DNA of 64,000 nucleotides, taken from DAOUKH01 sp964291475 (GTDB lineage: Bacteria > Chloroflexota > Dehalococcoidia > SHYB01). Location: the NCBI GenBank assembly GCA_964291475.2, contig OZ220071.1, forward strand, positions 1 to 64,000, given 5' to 3'. The translations under genes and the position numbers were made by a program. Each line of letters starts with the position of its first letter. Within the stretch, counting starts at the first letter, position 1. This document shows positions 17,584 to 25,263 of this stretch, piece after piece. The notes beneath the pieces were generated by a model. That model had not been told where the DNA came from. It saw only the letters and a list, made by a program, of their open reading frames with translations, and did not search any database.

Positions 17584-18276
17584 TTACGCCGGCGCATGCC
17601 CCCCGCGTTCGCTCCATAGGACCTCACAGATGAACTCGGCGGCTTCGAGGCGGTTTCGTGTCTGTTCGATGGTCGCGCCCCAGACGGTGAGCCCGTGGCC
17701 GGCCACGAGCAGGACGGGCGGGGGAACGGCGGCGCCGTCGAGCAGGGCCCCCACCTCTTCGGCCAGCGCCCCCATGTCGGCGCGGTTGGCGAGCACCGGA
17801 AGCTCGGCACGCAGGACGCCGTCTCGCCAGGGGACGTCCAGGCCCTTCAGCATCTCCAGCCCCTCGGCCACAACAGGATTGGCCGCACCATCGCTGCCTG
17901 CCGCGGCCCGCGACAGCGCCGTCGAGGCCACCGTGTGCACGTGGAAGACGGCGCCGACTTCGGTCAGCCGTTCGTAGATCGTGCGGTGGACTGCCGCCTC
18001 CGCCGACGGACGCCGCCGCGCCGCTCCTAGCGCGGGCAGGAGGGCGCGGCTCTCCTCAGGGATTACCGCGACGTCGGCGTAGGTTAAAGCGCCCTTGCTC
18101 GCCCCGCTGCCGGTGATCGCGATCACGGGCCCGCCGGCGTCGATGGGGCCGGAGTCGAGGCGCGCCGACAGGTTGCCCGACGTGCCCAGCATCCAGCCCC
18201 GTTCATGGAACGACCGCGCCGCCGCGATCAGCCCGTCGATGGCGGCGATGGCCGCGGCGGCGTCGAGCGTTGTCAT
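17584..18276 (-). CDS. mtnB: Methylthioribulose-1-phosphate dehydratase (class II aldolase family)
   Basis: The 230-residue product is a class II aldolase/adducin-fold metalloenzyme. It shows the GTSGNLSARL phosphate-binding segment, VFHVHTVAST with two zinc-binding His, and VAGHGLTVWG with a third. Within an operon of mtnX, mtnW and mtnD it can be assigned to dehydration of methylthioribulose-1-phosphate in the methionine salvage pathway. The ATG at 18276 overlaps the mtnX stop by 4 nt. Confidence 0.88.
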   Translation of the reverse strand: MTTLDAAAAIAAIDGLIAAARSFHERGWMLGTSGNLSARLDSGPIDAGGPVIAITGSGASKGALTYADVAVIPEESRALLPALGAARRRPSAEAAVHRTIYERLTEVGAVFHVHTVASTALSRAAAGSDGAANPVVAEGLEMLKGLDVPWRDGVLRAELPVLANRADMGALAEEVGALLDGAAVPPPVLLVAGHGLTVWGATIEQTRNRLEAAEFICEVLWSERGGHAPA

Positions 18277-18989
18277 GACGAGCCCTCTCCCTTTAAGGCC
18301 GTCCGCGCCGGAAATTGGTAGCGGTCCCGCAGGGTGTCCCGGACGTCGCGCAGGCTGTCGAACTCGTGGTGGGGAAGCCCGCGCTCGCGCATGATCGCGG
18401 CGAGCCGGTCGCGGGCGAAGACGGCGTCGGCGATCAGGGCGCCGTGCTCGTCGGTGATGCTGTCGCCGATGACGATGCGGAAGACGTCCCGGTAGTCGCC
18501 GATCACCTTGGCCTTGCACAGGGCGCACGTCGCGCAGGCCAGGTCGGCGTGGAAGCGGATGACCTCGCCGGTCAGGTCCGCCGGAATCGAGACGACGCGC
18601 GCGATGCGCTCGCCGTAGGGCGCGAGAATGGGCTCGACGAAGAAGTCGAGCGCCCCGGTGATCACGTTGAACTCGATGGCGGCCTCGCCGCAGTAGCGCA
18701 GCAGGTCCTCGAAACCGGGGCGGAAGCGCACGGTGCGTTTGGCGAAGTCGGCGATCTCGGGGGCGCGGCTGGTGGGGATGCGGGCGAAGATCTCGGCGTC
18801 GCCTTGGAGCAGGCCCTTCCGGCCCGCCAACATATCCTCGACGTCGCGCTCCCAACCCGGCGGCGCGAACTCCCGCCACACCTCGACGATCACCTCATCT
18901 ATGGCGATCGTCCCGTCGAAGTCGCAGAAGACCACGGGCCGCCGCTCGACGACCCGGACCTCCCCTGCGTCCGTGGGGCCTACGCCCAT
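18273..18989 (-). CDS. mtnX: 2-hydroxy-3-keto-5-methylthiopentenyl-1-phosphate phosphatase (HAD)
   Basis: The 238-residue HAD phosphatase shows motif I FCDFDGTIA with the two catalytic Asp, a cap region, and motif IV IVIGDSITDEHGALIAD. Its neighbours mtnW and mtnB identify the substrate as the enol-phosphate made by MtnW. It overlaps mtnW by 10 nt and mtnB by 4 nt, so the operon is tightly coupled. Confidence 0.88.
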   Translation of the reverse strand: MGVGPTDAGEVRVVERRPVVFCDFDGTIAIDEVIVEVWREFAPPGWERDVEDMLAGRKGLLQGDAEIFARIPTSRAPEIADFAKRTVRFRPGFEDLLRYCGEAAIEFNVITGALDFFVEPILAPYGERIARVVSIPADLTGEVIRFHADLACATCALCKAKVIGDYRDVFRIVIGDSITDEHGALIADAVFARDRLAAIMRERGLPHHEFDSLRDVRDTLRDRYQFPARTALKGEGSS

Positions 18990-20182
18990 AGCTTCAGCGC
19001 CGCGGCGAGCTCGGGGACGTCGGCGCCGCGGGGGTCGGTCCCTTCAAGCGCGAGGTCGACCGACTGACGGAACGCCACCGCGCCGGCCCGGCTGCCCATG
19101 GGGTGGCCGTGGACACCGCCGCCGGCGTTGATCACCACGTCGCGCCCGTAGTCGGCGACGATGCGCGGGGTCAGGCCGGGATGAATCCCCGCCGAGGGGC
19201 CGGGGAACGCCGCCGCCGTCCCCGGCATGGGACGGGTGAGGCGGTCGCGGATTGCGTCGGTGTCGGCGTGCGGCAGCGCGACCGTGCCATAGCTGGAGGG
19301 GAAGAGGACGACGTCGGCGCCGGCGGCGCGCATCAGCGTGCCGAGGATGACGTGGTAGGCGATGCCGTGGCGCGGCGCGCTGCCGATGGCGCCCGATACC
19401 GCTGGATGCGCCACGATGGGCACGCCGACCTCGGGGTCGCGGGCCAGTGCCTCCAGCGTGCCGTAGCCGTAAGCCAGGACGTTGAGCAGGAAGCACGACG
19501 CTCCCCGGCGCGCCAAGTCGCGGGCCCGATCGACGATCTCGCCGGCGCGCCCCGTCAGGTTGATCGCGTACAGCGTCTTGTGCCCCGTGGCCGACTCGAC
19601 GGCGCGGGCCGCTTCGAGGCACCGCTCCAGCCGGCGTTCCGTGGGGCAGGCTTCGAGGTCGGGGAGGATCTCGTCGTCCTTCACCACGTCGGTACCGCCC
19701 TCGGCCTGCTCGCGGAACATGGCGGCGAGATCGTCCGGCGTGAGGCCGACGCACGGCTTGAAGATCGACATCACCAGCGGCCGGCCGGCGACGCCCAGCA
19801 GGCGACGCATGCCGTCGATGCCGAACCGCGGGCCGGGGAGCGCGGCGGTGAAGCTGGGCGGCAGCTCTAGGTCCATCAGCCGAATCGCGCCGTCCATGCT
19901 GACCTTGCCGAAGACCATGACCAGGAGCGACGCCACGTCGCCCTCGGTGTTCTCCGGCGGGTAGCCGATGGCGACCTCGGCGGTGTGCAGGCCGTCCCGG
20001 ACAGCGGGCTCGCCCGCGTCGAGGACGCGGCCGCGGTGGCGTTCCAGGCGCTCCAGCCCGCCACGCTCGGTCGGCGTCCAGGTGTCGGTCGTCTGACCCA
20101 GGGCGATGCCGAGCGCCTTCTTCTCCACGTCGAAGGGCTCAGGCGACGAGACAAGATAGGTGGCGCGGATGAGATCGGCCAT
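18980..20182 (-). CDS. mtnW: 2,3-diketo-5-methylthiopentyl-1-phosphate enolase (RuBisCO-like protein)
   Basis: The 400-residue product is a RuBisCO large-chain family member. It has IFKPCVGLTPDD (the position of the first catalytic Lys in RuBisCO) and EQAEGGTDVVKDDEIL, with the carbamylatable Lys168 and the magnesium ligands Asp170 and Glu171. The later SYGTVALPHAD and NAGGGVHGHPMG segments bind phosphate. The context of mtnX, mtnB and mtnD makes the MtnW enolase role much likelier than carbon fixation. No small subunit or phosphoribulokinase is present. Confidence 0.9.
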   Translation of the reverse strand: MADLIRATYLVSSPEPFDVEKKALGIALGQTTDTWTPTERGGLERLERHRGRVLDAGEPAVRDGLHTAEVAIGYPPENTEGDVASLLVMVFGKVSMDGAIRLMDLELPPSFTAALPGPRFGIDGMRRLLGVAGRPLVMSIFKPCVGLTPDDLAAMFREQAEGGTDVVKDDEILPDLEACPTERRLERCLEAARAVESATGHKTLYAINLTGRAGEIVDRARDLARRGASCFLLNVLAYGYGTLEALARDPEVGVPIVAHPAVSGAIGSAPRHGIAYHVILGTLMRAAGADVVLFPSSYGTVALPHADTDAIRDRLTRPMPGTAAAFPGPSAGIHPGLTPRIVADYGRDVVINAGGGVHGHPMGSRAGAVAFRQSVDLALEGTDPRGADVPELAAALKLWA

Positions 20183-20221
20183 GGTGCTTTCCCGTTGGAA
20201 GGCGGAACGGAGAGCGGCGGG

Positions 20222-20728
20222 CTAGGACTCGCGGTAATGCGGCGCCCAGCCGCTCATGTCCTTGAAAAGGCGAATGGCTTTGACGTGGCGGGCGTCGGTG
20301 AGGGTGAACCAGTGGTACGTCCCCGCGGGGACGATGATGTAGTCGCCCGCCGAGACCGTCACCGCGAACGGCTCGCCGTCCTCCGGCTCGAAGCCGAAGA
20401 CGCCCTCGCCGGCGAAGATGTAGCGCACCTCGTCGTCGTCGTGGTAGTGCGCTTGGTCGAACTTGGCGAGCATCTCCTCGAGTCCCGGCGTCTCCGGGCT
20501 CAGCACGATCATGTCGGCCATGATGTAGCCGCGGGCCTCGTTTTCGCCTTCGAGTCTCGGACGGAAGGCGGCGAGGACCGCGGCCTTCTCGTCGTCGGAA
20601 AGCGCGGTCTTGTCCTGGAGCGCCGCGACCTCAGCCGGGATGGGCCAGGCGTCGTAGGGGATGCCGCGCTCTTGCAGGAAGTCGGGGGCCGCCGCCGTGG
20701 CGCCGGGCGGCGCTTGAATCGCAACCAT
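20222..20728 (-). CDS. mtnD: Acireductone dioxygenase (cupin)
   Basis: The 168-residue cupin has the ARD metal site HYHDDDEVRYIFAGEGVFG and a later GTYHWFTL His. It acts on acireductone, the product of MtnX, to yield the keto precursor of methionine. The ATG at 20728 follows GAGGAGG. It is the first gene of the operon. A -10-like TAAAAT lies at 20753-20758 on the minus strand. mtnA and mtnK/mtnP are not in the window. Confidence 0.93.
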   Translation of the reverse strand: MVAIQAPPGATAAAPDFLQERGIPYDAWPIPAEVAALQDKTALSDDEKAAVLAAFRPRLEGENEARGYIMADMIVLSPETPGLEEMLAKFDQAHYHDDDEVRYIFAGEGVFGFEPEDGEPFAVTVSAGDYIIVPAGTYHWFTLTDARHVKAIRLFKDMSGWAPHYRES

Positions 20729-20852
20729 CTCAGCCTCCTCGTGCGGGCCCCATTTTACTCCCTTGGCCCCCGGTGCGGGCTGTGGCGGCTCTCGAAGCGG
20801 CAATGGTATAGTGACGGGAGTGCGGAGGGCGGCAGGCTATCCGCGCCACGGT

Positions 20853-20929
20853 GCCAACGTAGCTCAGTCGGTCAGAGCGGGCGCTTCATAAGCGCTAGGT
20901 CGCAGGTTCAAGTCCTGCCGTTGGCACCA
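20853..20929 (+). tRNA. tRNA-Met(CAU), elongator or Ile2 type
   Basis: The acceptor arms GCCAACG and CGTTGGC pair, the anticodon loop is TTCATAA (anticodon CAU), the T loop is GGTTCAAGTCC, and ACCA is encoded. G1:C72 pairs, so it is not the initiator. It may be elongator Met or, if modified by TilS, Ile. A TATAGT -10-like element lies at 20807-20812. Confidence 0.93.
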
Positions 20930-20991
20930 CAACAGCATACGGTCATCCGGCGCCCGGCCCGCAACGGAAGGGGCGCGACAGTTGAACACAC

Positions 20992-21068
20992 GGGCGCTTA
21001 GCTCAGCCGGTTAGAGCGCATCCTTCACACGGATGAGGTCAGTGGTTCGAGTCCACTAGCGCCCACCA
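20992..21068 (+). tRNA. tRNA-Val(CAC)
   Basis: GGGCGCT pairs with AGCGCCC, the anticodon stem is CATCC/GGATG around TTCACAC (anticodon CAC), and the T loop and encoded ACCA are present. It lies 62 bp after the first tRNA and may share its transcript. It is followed at once by lower-GC accessory genes. Confidence 0.95.
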
Positions 21069-21153
21069 ACCTCCCAGACGGCCTCCGAGGGGTTGGCACG
21101 ATGCAGGTGCCAAAGACTGCTCAGCAGACATTGGAAGGCAGGAGGTAGTACGT

Positions 21154-22200
21154 TTGGACGATTCCTTTGATTCAGCGCAATTTGTAAGAAATGTAGGCGA
21201 CTCTCTGGTTGCCGCCTTTGCCAATGCACGGACCGCAACCACACCTGAGCTTGTTGCGAGTGCTATGGAGACGGCAGCCCGCAAGCAACTTGAGCAGATT
21301 CTGCCAAGTGGAGTCGCCGTAGAGACGGGTTGCGTCATCGACACGTACGGAAACACAAGTAGGCAAATGGACGTGATCCTCTTCGAAAGAGACCTCTGCC
21401 CTGTATTTCGAATCAATGACAGCGACCCAAAGGCCGCCTACTATCCGTGCGAAGGTGTGATTGCAGTCGGTGAGATCAAGAGTGTCATCGGAAAGAAGGC
21501 GTTGGAAGACTCATTCGCGAAGATCTCTTCGGTAAAGGCACTCAAGCGAAATTACGAATACCCGAAGTATCCGGACCACAATGGCCGGAAGCTGTTCGGC
21601 TATCGAAAATACGGCGAGAGATCCGGGGCATTGCGGAACGACCTCATAAACGCAGTAAACTACGGACCAAACAATGCCGAAGCGAGCAAGATCTACGGCT
21701 TTGTCCTCGGAGACAAGGGAGCGGTGAGCGTTGAAACGTTGAAGGGCCACTACTCACGTCTGGTCGACGAGTACGACGACACGTTGTGTCCGAACATCAC
21801 TACCCTGCTCGACGGCACCGTTTTTGATCCTGCCCGCCCGACAGATGGAAGATTCGCCACCTCACTGTCTGCGGAATCGGGGTGGTGTATTCTCGTGAGG
21901 AAGATATCGAGTCCCTTCTCCGTACTGATTTCGAGACTTCATTCGGCATACAGCTTGGGTGGAACGGCCGAGACCGAGGTGTTCGGAGAGTACTACCTAA
22001 AGCCTCAAGAAGAAGATGTCACCCTCTTGGGGCTGTTGCCCATCAAGGGAAAGTACATCCTTATGGAAGACGTATATGAGGCAGAGGCGTTTCCGGAATC
22101 CTCTTGTTCTTCCTGCGGGCAGAAAATTCGTCACGGAGAGCGTGGGCGCCTGCTCGATGAGAAGCGAGTCATTTGCGCGACGTGCGCCGCCGGCAGGTAG
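21154..22200 (+). CDS. DUF6602-like protein with a PD-(D/E)XK-type nuclease signature
   Basis: The 348-residue product has GNTSRQMDVILFERD followed by CEGVIAVGEIKSVIGKK, the D-x(n)-E-x-K arrangement of the restriction-endonuclease-like fold. This fits the DUF6602 family, whose function is unsettled. Near the C-terminus a CSSCGQ...CATCA zinc-ribbon-like pair of Cys motifs is visible. The TTG start at 21154 has GGAGG 8 nt upstream. Base composition is clearly lower in GC than the core genes, and the gene begins 86 bp after tRNA-Val, suggesting acquired DNA. The 260 bp after it hold no recognisable feature. Confidence 0.7.
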   Translation: MDDSFDSAQFVRNVGDSLVAAFANARTATTPELVASAMETAARKQLEQILPSGVAVETGCVIDTYGNTSRQMDVILFERDLCPVFRINDSDPKAAYYPCEGVIAVGEIKSVIGKKALEDSFAKISSVKALKRNYEYPKYPDHNGRKLFGYRKYGERSGALRNDLINAVNYGPNNAEASKIYGFVLGDKGAVSVETLKGHYSRLVDEYDDTLCPNITTLLDGTVFDPARPTDGRFATSLSAESGWCILVRKISSPFSVLISRLHSAYSLGGTAETEVFGEYYLKPQEEDVTLLGLLPIKGKYILMEDVYEAEAFPESSCSSCGQKIRHGERGRLLDEKRVICATCAAGR

Positions 22201-22460
22201 ACTAGGGCATCCTAATCACGTGCCGAAGGTGGTACCGGCTAGCCCCCAGAATAGAATTACAGAGTTCCCAACCACAACTCGAACACGGTTCTGTCTATCG
22301 TCAAAATAGGCCCACCATTTACGCTGAAGATGGGGTGGACTGACATTCTTCAGCTCGGACTATCCACTGGAACGCACCGGGGACAGTGGGCCGTTTACAT
22401 GGTTTCCCGCAAGGTCGCCGCGGCCGGAACACGAGCGTGAGGCGAGGGGGGAGGGGTTGA

Positions 22461-23750
22461 TTGCAGATCAAAGACCTAGTCATTGACGATAGCGAGCGGG
22501 GCATCTTCCGCTATCACCGCTCTGCTTTGACTTCGGCGGCCATCCTCGAATTGGAGCGGGCCCGCGTATTCGACCGCTGCTGGCTGTATGTGGGTCACGA
22601 ATCAGAAGTTGAGAATCCGGGCGATTACCGCCGGAGGAAGGTGGCGGGCCGTCCGTTGTTCTTCGTCAGGGGTAAGGACAACCAAGTGAGGGTGTTCTTG
22701 AATACTTGCCCACACCGCGGCGCCCTGATATGCCGCCACGATGAGGGTAACGCCAAGATATTTCAGTGCTTCTACCACGCTTGGACCTTCGATGCGGAAG
22801 GAGAACTCCTGGGGGCGCCCGACGCCGCGGGCTATAGCGAGCAGTTCGACTGGGCGGACATGGGGCTGAGACCGCCTCCCCGAGTGGACGGCTACCGGGG
22901 CTTCATCTTCGTCAGCTTCAACCAAGACGTTGAAGACCTCTCCACCTACCTTGCCGGGGCCAAGGAGTACATCGATCTCATAGCCGATCAGTCTGAGTTG
23001 GGCATGAAGATAAGCCGCGGCTCTCACCAGTACTCGGTACGGTCAAATTGGAAATTGCTGAGTGAGAACGGCATCGACGGCTACCATCTTTCGCGAGTGC
23101 ACAGGACCTATTTCGACTTCCTTGATGAGCTGAGCACAGAGGTCTCGAAAGCTGACCTGCTGGAAGGTTGGCAGCCTGGAAGGGTCTGGTCTTTGGGGAA
23201 CGGCCACGCGGTGGGAGTAGGCCGCGCGTCGACTGGCCGTACCGTCGCTCAGTGGCATCCCCACCTGGGGGAAGACACCAGGGAAGAGATTCAGAGAATT
23301 CGCGAGCGGCTGGTTGAGCGGTTCGGGGAAGAGCGGGCCTTCCGAATGGCCGACAATAACCGCTATCTCCTGATCTATCCCAACCTCTTCATCCACGATT
23401 TTGTCTACACCACCATCAGGGTCTACTGGCCTACTTCGCCGGAGAGGTCGGAAGTAACCGGCTGGAGCCTCGTCCCTAGTGAACTCAGCTCGAGCTTGCT
23501 GGCCCGCCGGTTGGACAACATGCTCACTTTCGCGGGCCCAGGCGGCTTCGCCAATCCGGACGACGTAGAAGCGATCGAATCGTGCCAGGCCGGCTTTCAA
23601 GCCGGCGGCGTGGAGTGGTCCGACATCTCCCGCGGCATGCACCGCCAAGCCTTGAGTTCCGATGAGTTGCAGATGCGGGCATTCTGGCGGCAATGGCATG
23701 GTCACATGATGGAACTGGACAAGGTCGAGACGGCAGACCGGGCCCTCTGA
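22461..23750 (+). CDS. Rieske aromatic-ring-hydroxylating dioxygenase, alpha subunit
   Basis: The 429-residue oxygenase subunit has the [2Fe-2S] Rieske motif C83-P-H85...C103-F-Y-H106 and the mononuclear iron site in ENGIDGYHLSRVH (Asp206 bridge, His209, His214). It activates O2 to hydroxylate aromatic rings using electrons from a ferredoxin and reductase, neither of which is in this window. The TTG start is preceded by GGGGGGAGGGG. The beta subunit follows 18 bp downstream. Confidence 0.93.
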   Translation: MQIKDLVIDDSERGIFRYHRSALTSAAILELERARVFDRCWLYVGHESEVENPGDYRRRKVAGRPLFFVRGKDNQVRVFLNTCPHRGALICRHDEGNAKIFQCFYHAWTFDAEGELLGAPDAAGYSEQFDWADMGLRPPPRVDGYRGFIFVSFNQDVEDLSTYLAGAKEYIDLIADQSELGMKISRGSHQYSVRSNWKLLSENGIDGYHLSRVHRTYFDFLDELSTEVSKADLLEGWQPGRVWSLGNGHAVGVGRASTGRTVAQWHPHLGEDTREEIQRIRERLVERFGEERAFRMADNNRYLLIYPNLFIHDFVYTTIRVYWPTSPERSEVTGWSLVPSELSSSLLARRLDNMLTFAGPGGFANPDDVEAIESCQAGFQAGGVEWSDISRGMHRQALSSDELQMRAFWRQWHGHMMELDKVETADRAL

Positions 23751-23768
23751 AGTGAAGGTGGTTGAGAG

Positions 23769-24263
23769 ATGCAAACAAGCCAACCCCGCTCCCTCAGAGA
23801 AGAAGTGGAGGACTTTCTCTACGAAGAAGCGGCATTGCTGGACGAGTGGCGATTGGACGAGTGGGCGGCCCTCTTTACCGAGGACGCCAGATACGTGGTC
23901 CCCACCACCGACCTGCCTGAAGGTGATCCCGGGCGGGACCTCGCATTCATCGACGATGACATCGTGCGTATTCGGGGCAGGGTGAAGCGCTTGAAAAGCC
24001 GCCACGCCCACCGAGAGTATCCATCGTCCCGCACGCGGCGTTTCATCAGCAATGTTCGGGTCAAGGAGGCAAGCGGCACGAGCGTTGCAGTGACCGCCAA
24101 TGCCCTGGTGTACCGCTTCCGTAGCGGCGAGAGCGCCCCCTACGTCGGTCGCTACGAGTACACGCTGAGGCGCGTCGACGGAGGCTTCAGAATCAGCTAC
24201 CGGCGGGCGGTGTTGGGCCACGAATCCCTTACCCAACACGGAGCGGTGAGTATTGTCTTCTAG
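23769..24263 (+). CDS. Ring-hydroxylating dioxygenase, beta subunit
   Basis: The 164-residue protein has the NTF2-like cone fold of the structural beta subunit: VEDFLYEEAALLDEWRLDEWAALFTEDARYVVP, the typical opening, and SRTRRFISNVRV, the conserved middle. Together with the alpha subunit it forms a hexameric oxygenase. No catalytic residues are expected. The 177 bp after it show no feature beyond a ribosome site for the next reading frame. Confidence 0.92.
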   Translation: MQTSQPRSLREEVEDFLYEEAALLDEWRLDEWAALFTEDARYVVPTTDLPEGDPGRDLAFIDDDIVRIRGRVKRLKSRHAHREYPSSRTRRFISNVRVKEASGTSVAVTANALVYRFRSGESAPYVGRYEYTLRRVDGGFRISYRRAVLGHESLTQHGAVSIVF

Positions 24264-24440
24264 GCTCGAAGGCCGCTATTCAACGCGGCAGAGGGTGAAG
24301 GTCTGGGGCGATCGTGAGTACCTATCCAGGGTTGCCCGATCCCTCAGCGATTCCAGTTCCCGCCGTTGTGGCATTACCGGTAACCGTCGCGAAGCAGTAA
24401 GATGTGGCGTCGTAGAGCTACCTCTAGAAGAGGAGAACGA

Positions 24441-24761
24441 ATGAGAGACGCAGAATCCCCTGCGAACGCTCGGGGAAGGGAGACGGGGGCGAGTCCCCGC
24501 CGACCACGCGCCTAAGAGACGGCCCGCCTCGGCAAGGAGATATACGAACGCGACATCCGCAGTCGGGTCGAGGCGGATCACCAGGGCGAGGTCGTCGCCA
24601 TCGACGTTGAGAGCGGCCGCTGGGCTGTCGGCGACAACGCAATTGCCGCGACGGACCAACTGCGGGCGCAGCGGCCTGACGCTATTGACGTCTGGCTGAT
24701 GCGGGTCGGGCACCGGACACTGTATCGCTTCGGGGGCGGCTCCCTGCGGAGGACCGGTTGA
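24441..24761 (+). pseudogene. Interrupted small gene upstream of the protease-like gene
   Basis: An ATG at 24441 with AGGAGA upstream opens a frame that stops at TAA 24513-24515. The same frame continues without a usable start as ETARLGKEIYERDIRSRVEA... through VVAIDVESGRWAVGDN to RRTG, stopping at 24759-24761. That second part has the conserved look of a real small protein that commonly precedes a clan AA protease. Either one in-frame stop has broken it, or the stop is a sequencing error, or the protein starts at a non-standard codon after 24516. Its stop overlaps the TTG start of the next gene. Confidence 0.5.
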
Positions 24762-25129
24762 TAGAGGGCGTAGTGAACGCCAACCTCGAAGCCGTCGTAA
24801 CCGTTCCCTTGCAGGGCCCAGCAGGGCAGACGCAGGAAGTCGAGGCCGTGATCGATACCGGCTTCAACGGCTACCTGACATTGCCCCCGGCGGTGGTGGC
24901 GGACTTGGGACTGCCTGTGGTGGGTGAGGCTGAGGCGGTCCTGGCCGATGGCGGCGAGGCCGTCTTCGACGTGTACGGCGCTACCGTGCTCTGGGACGGC
25001 CAACCGAGATTCGTCGAAAGCGGATCTGTAGGCATTGACCCTCTGGTGGGCATGGCCCTGCTCGACGGGCACGACCTGAACATCGAGGTCGAGCGCGGGG
25101 GCCGCGTCGTGATTGAGCCTAGGACGTAG
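24758..25129 (+). CDS. Clan AA aspartic protease-like protein
   Basis: The 123-residue product has the retropepsin-like signature VEAVIDTGFNGYLTLP, with Asp in the DTG position, and a second half with VDPLVGMALLDGHDLNIEV-like strands. Such single-lobe proteins would dimerise to form the active site. The TTG start overlaps the preceding stop (TTGA), so it is translationally coupled to the interrupted gene upstream. Biological role is unknown; a toxin-antitoxin-like pairing has been suspected for similar gene pairs, but nothing here proves it. Confidence 0.75.
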   Translation: MIEGVVNANLEAVVTVPLQGPAGQTQEVEAVIDTGFNGYLTLPPAVVADLGLPVVGEAEAVLADGGEAVFDVYGATVLWDGQPRFVESGSVGIDPLVGMALLDGHDLNIEVERGGRVVIEPRT

Positions 25130-25263
25130 GCGGGCGCCGTTCTGCCGGCGGCAAATGGGCCCACCTGAGATAGCTGACGTACCTGCCGCGGCGCCGTGAG
25201 GCATTTGGGCAGGAATGCGGGCCCAGGGCAGCAACCGGCCCTCCGAGGCTAGGGAGGAGAGCG

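Noticed and set aside
18980..20182. Carbon-fixing RuBisCO
   Set aside because: The gene sits in a methionine-salvage operon and lacks a small subunit or phosphoribulokinase partner; the RuBisCO-like enolase role fits better.
20853..20929. Initiator tRNA-fMet
   Set aside because: The first acceptor pair is G:C, and the anticodon stem lacks the three consecutive G:C pairs of initiators.
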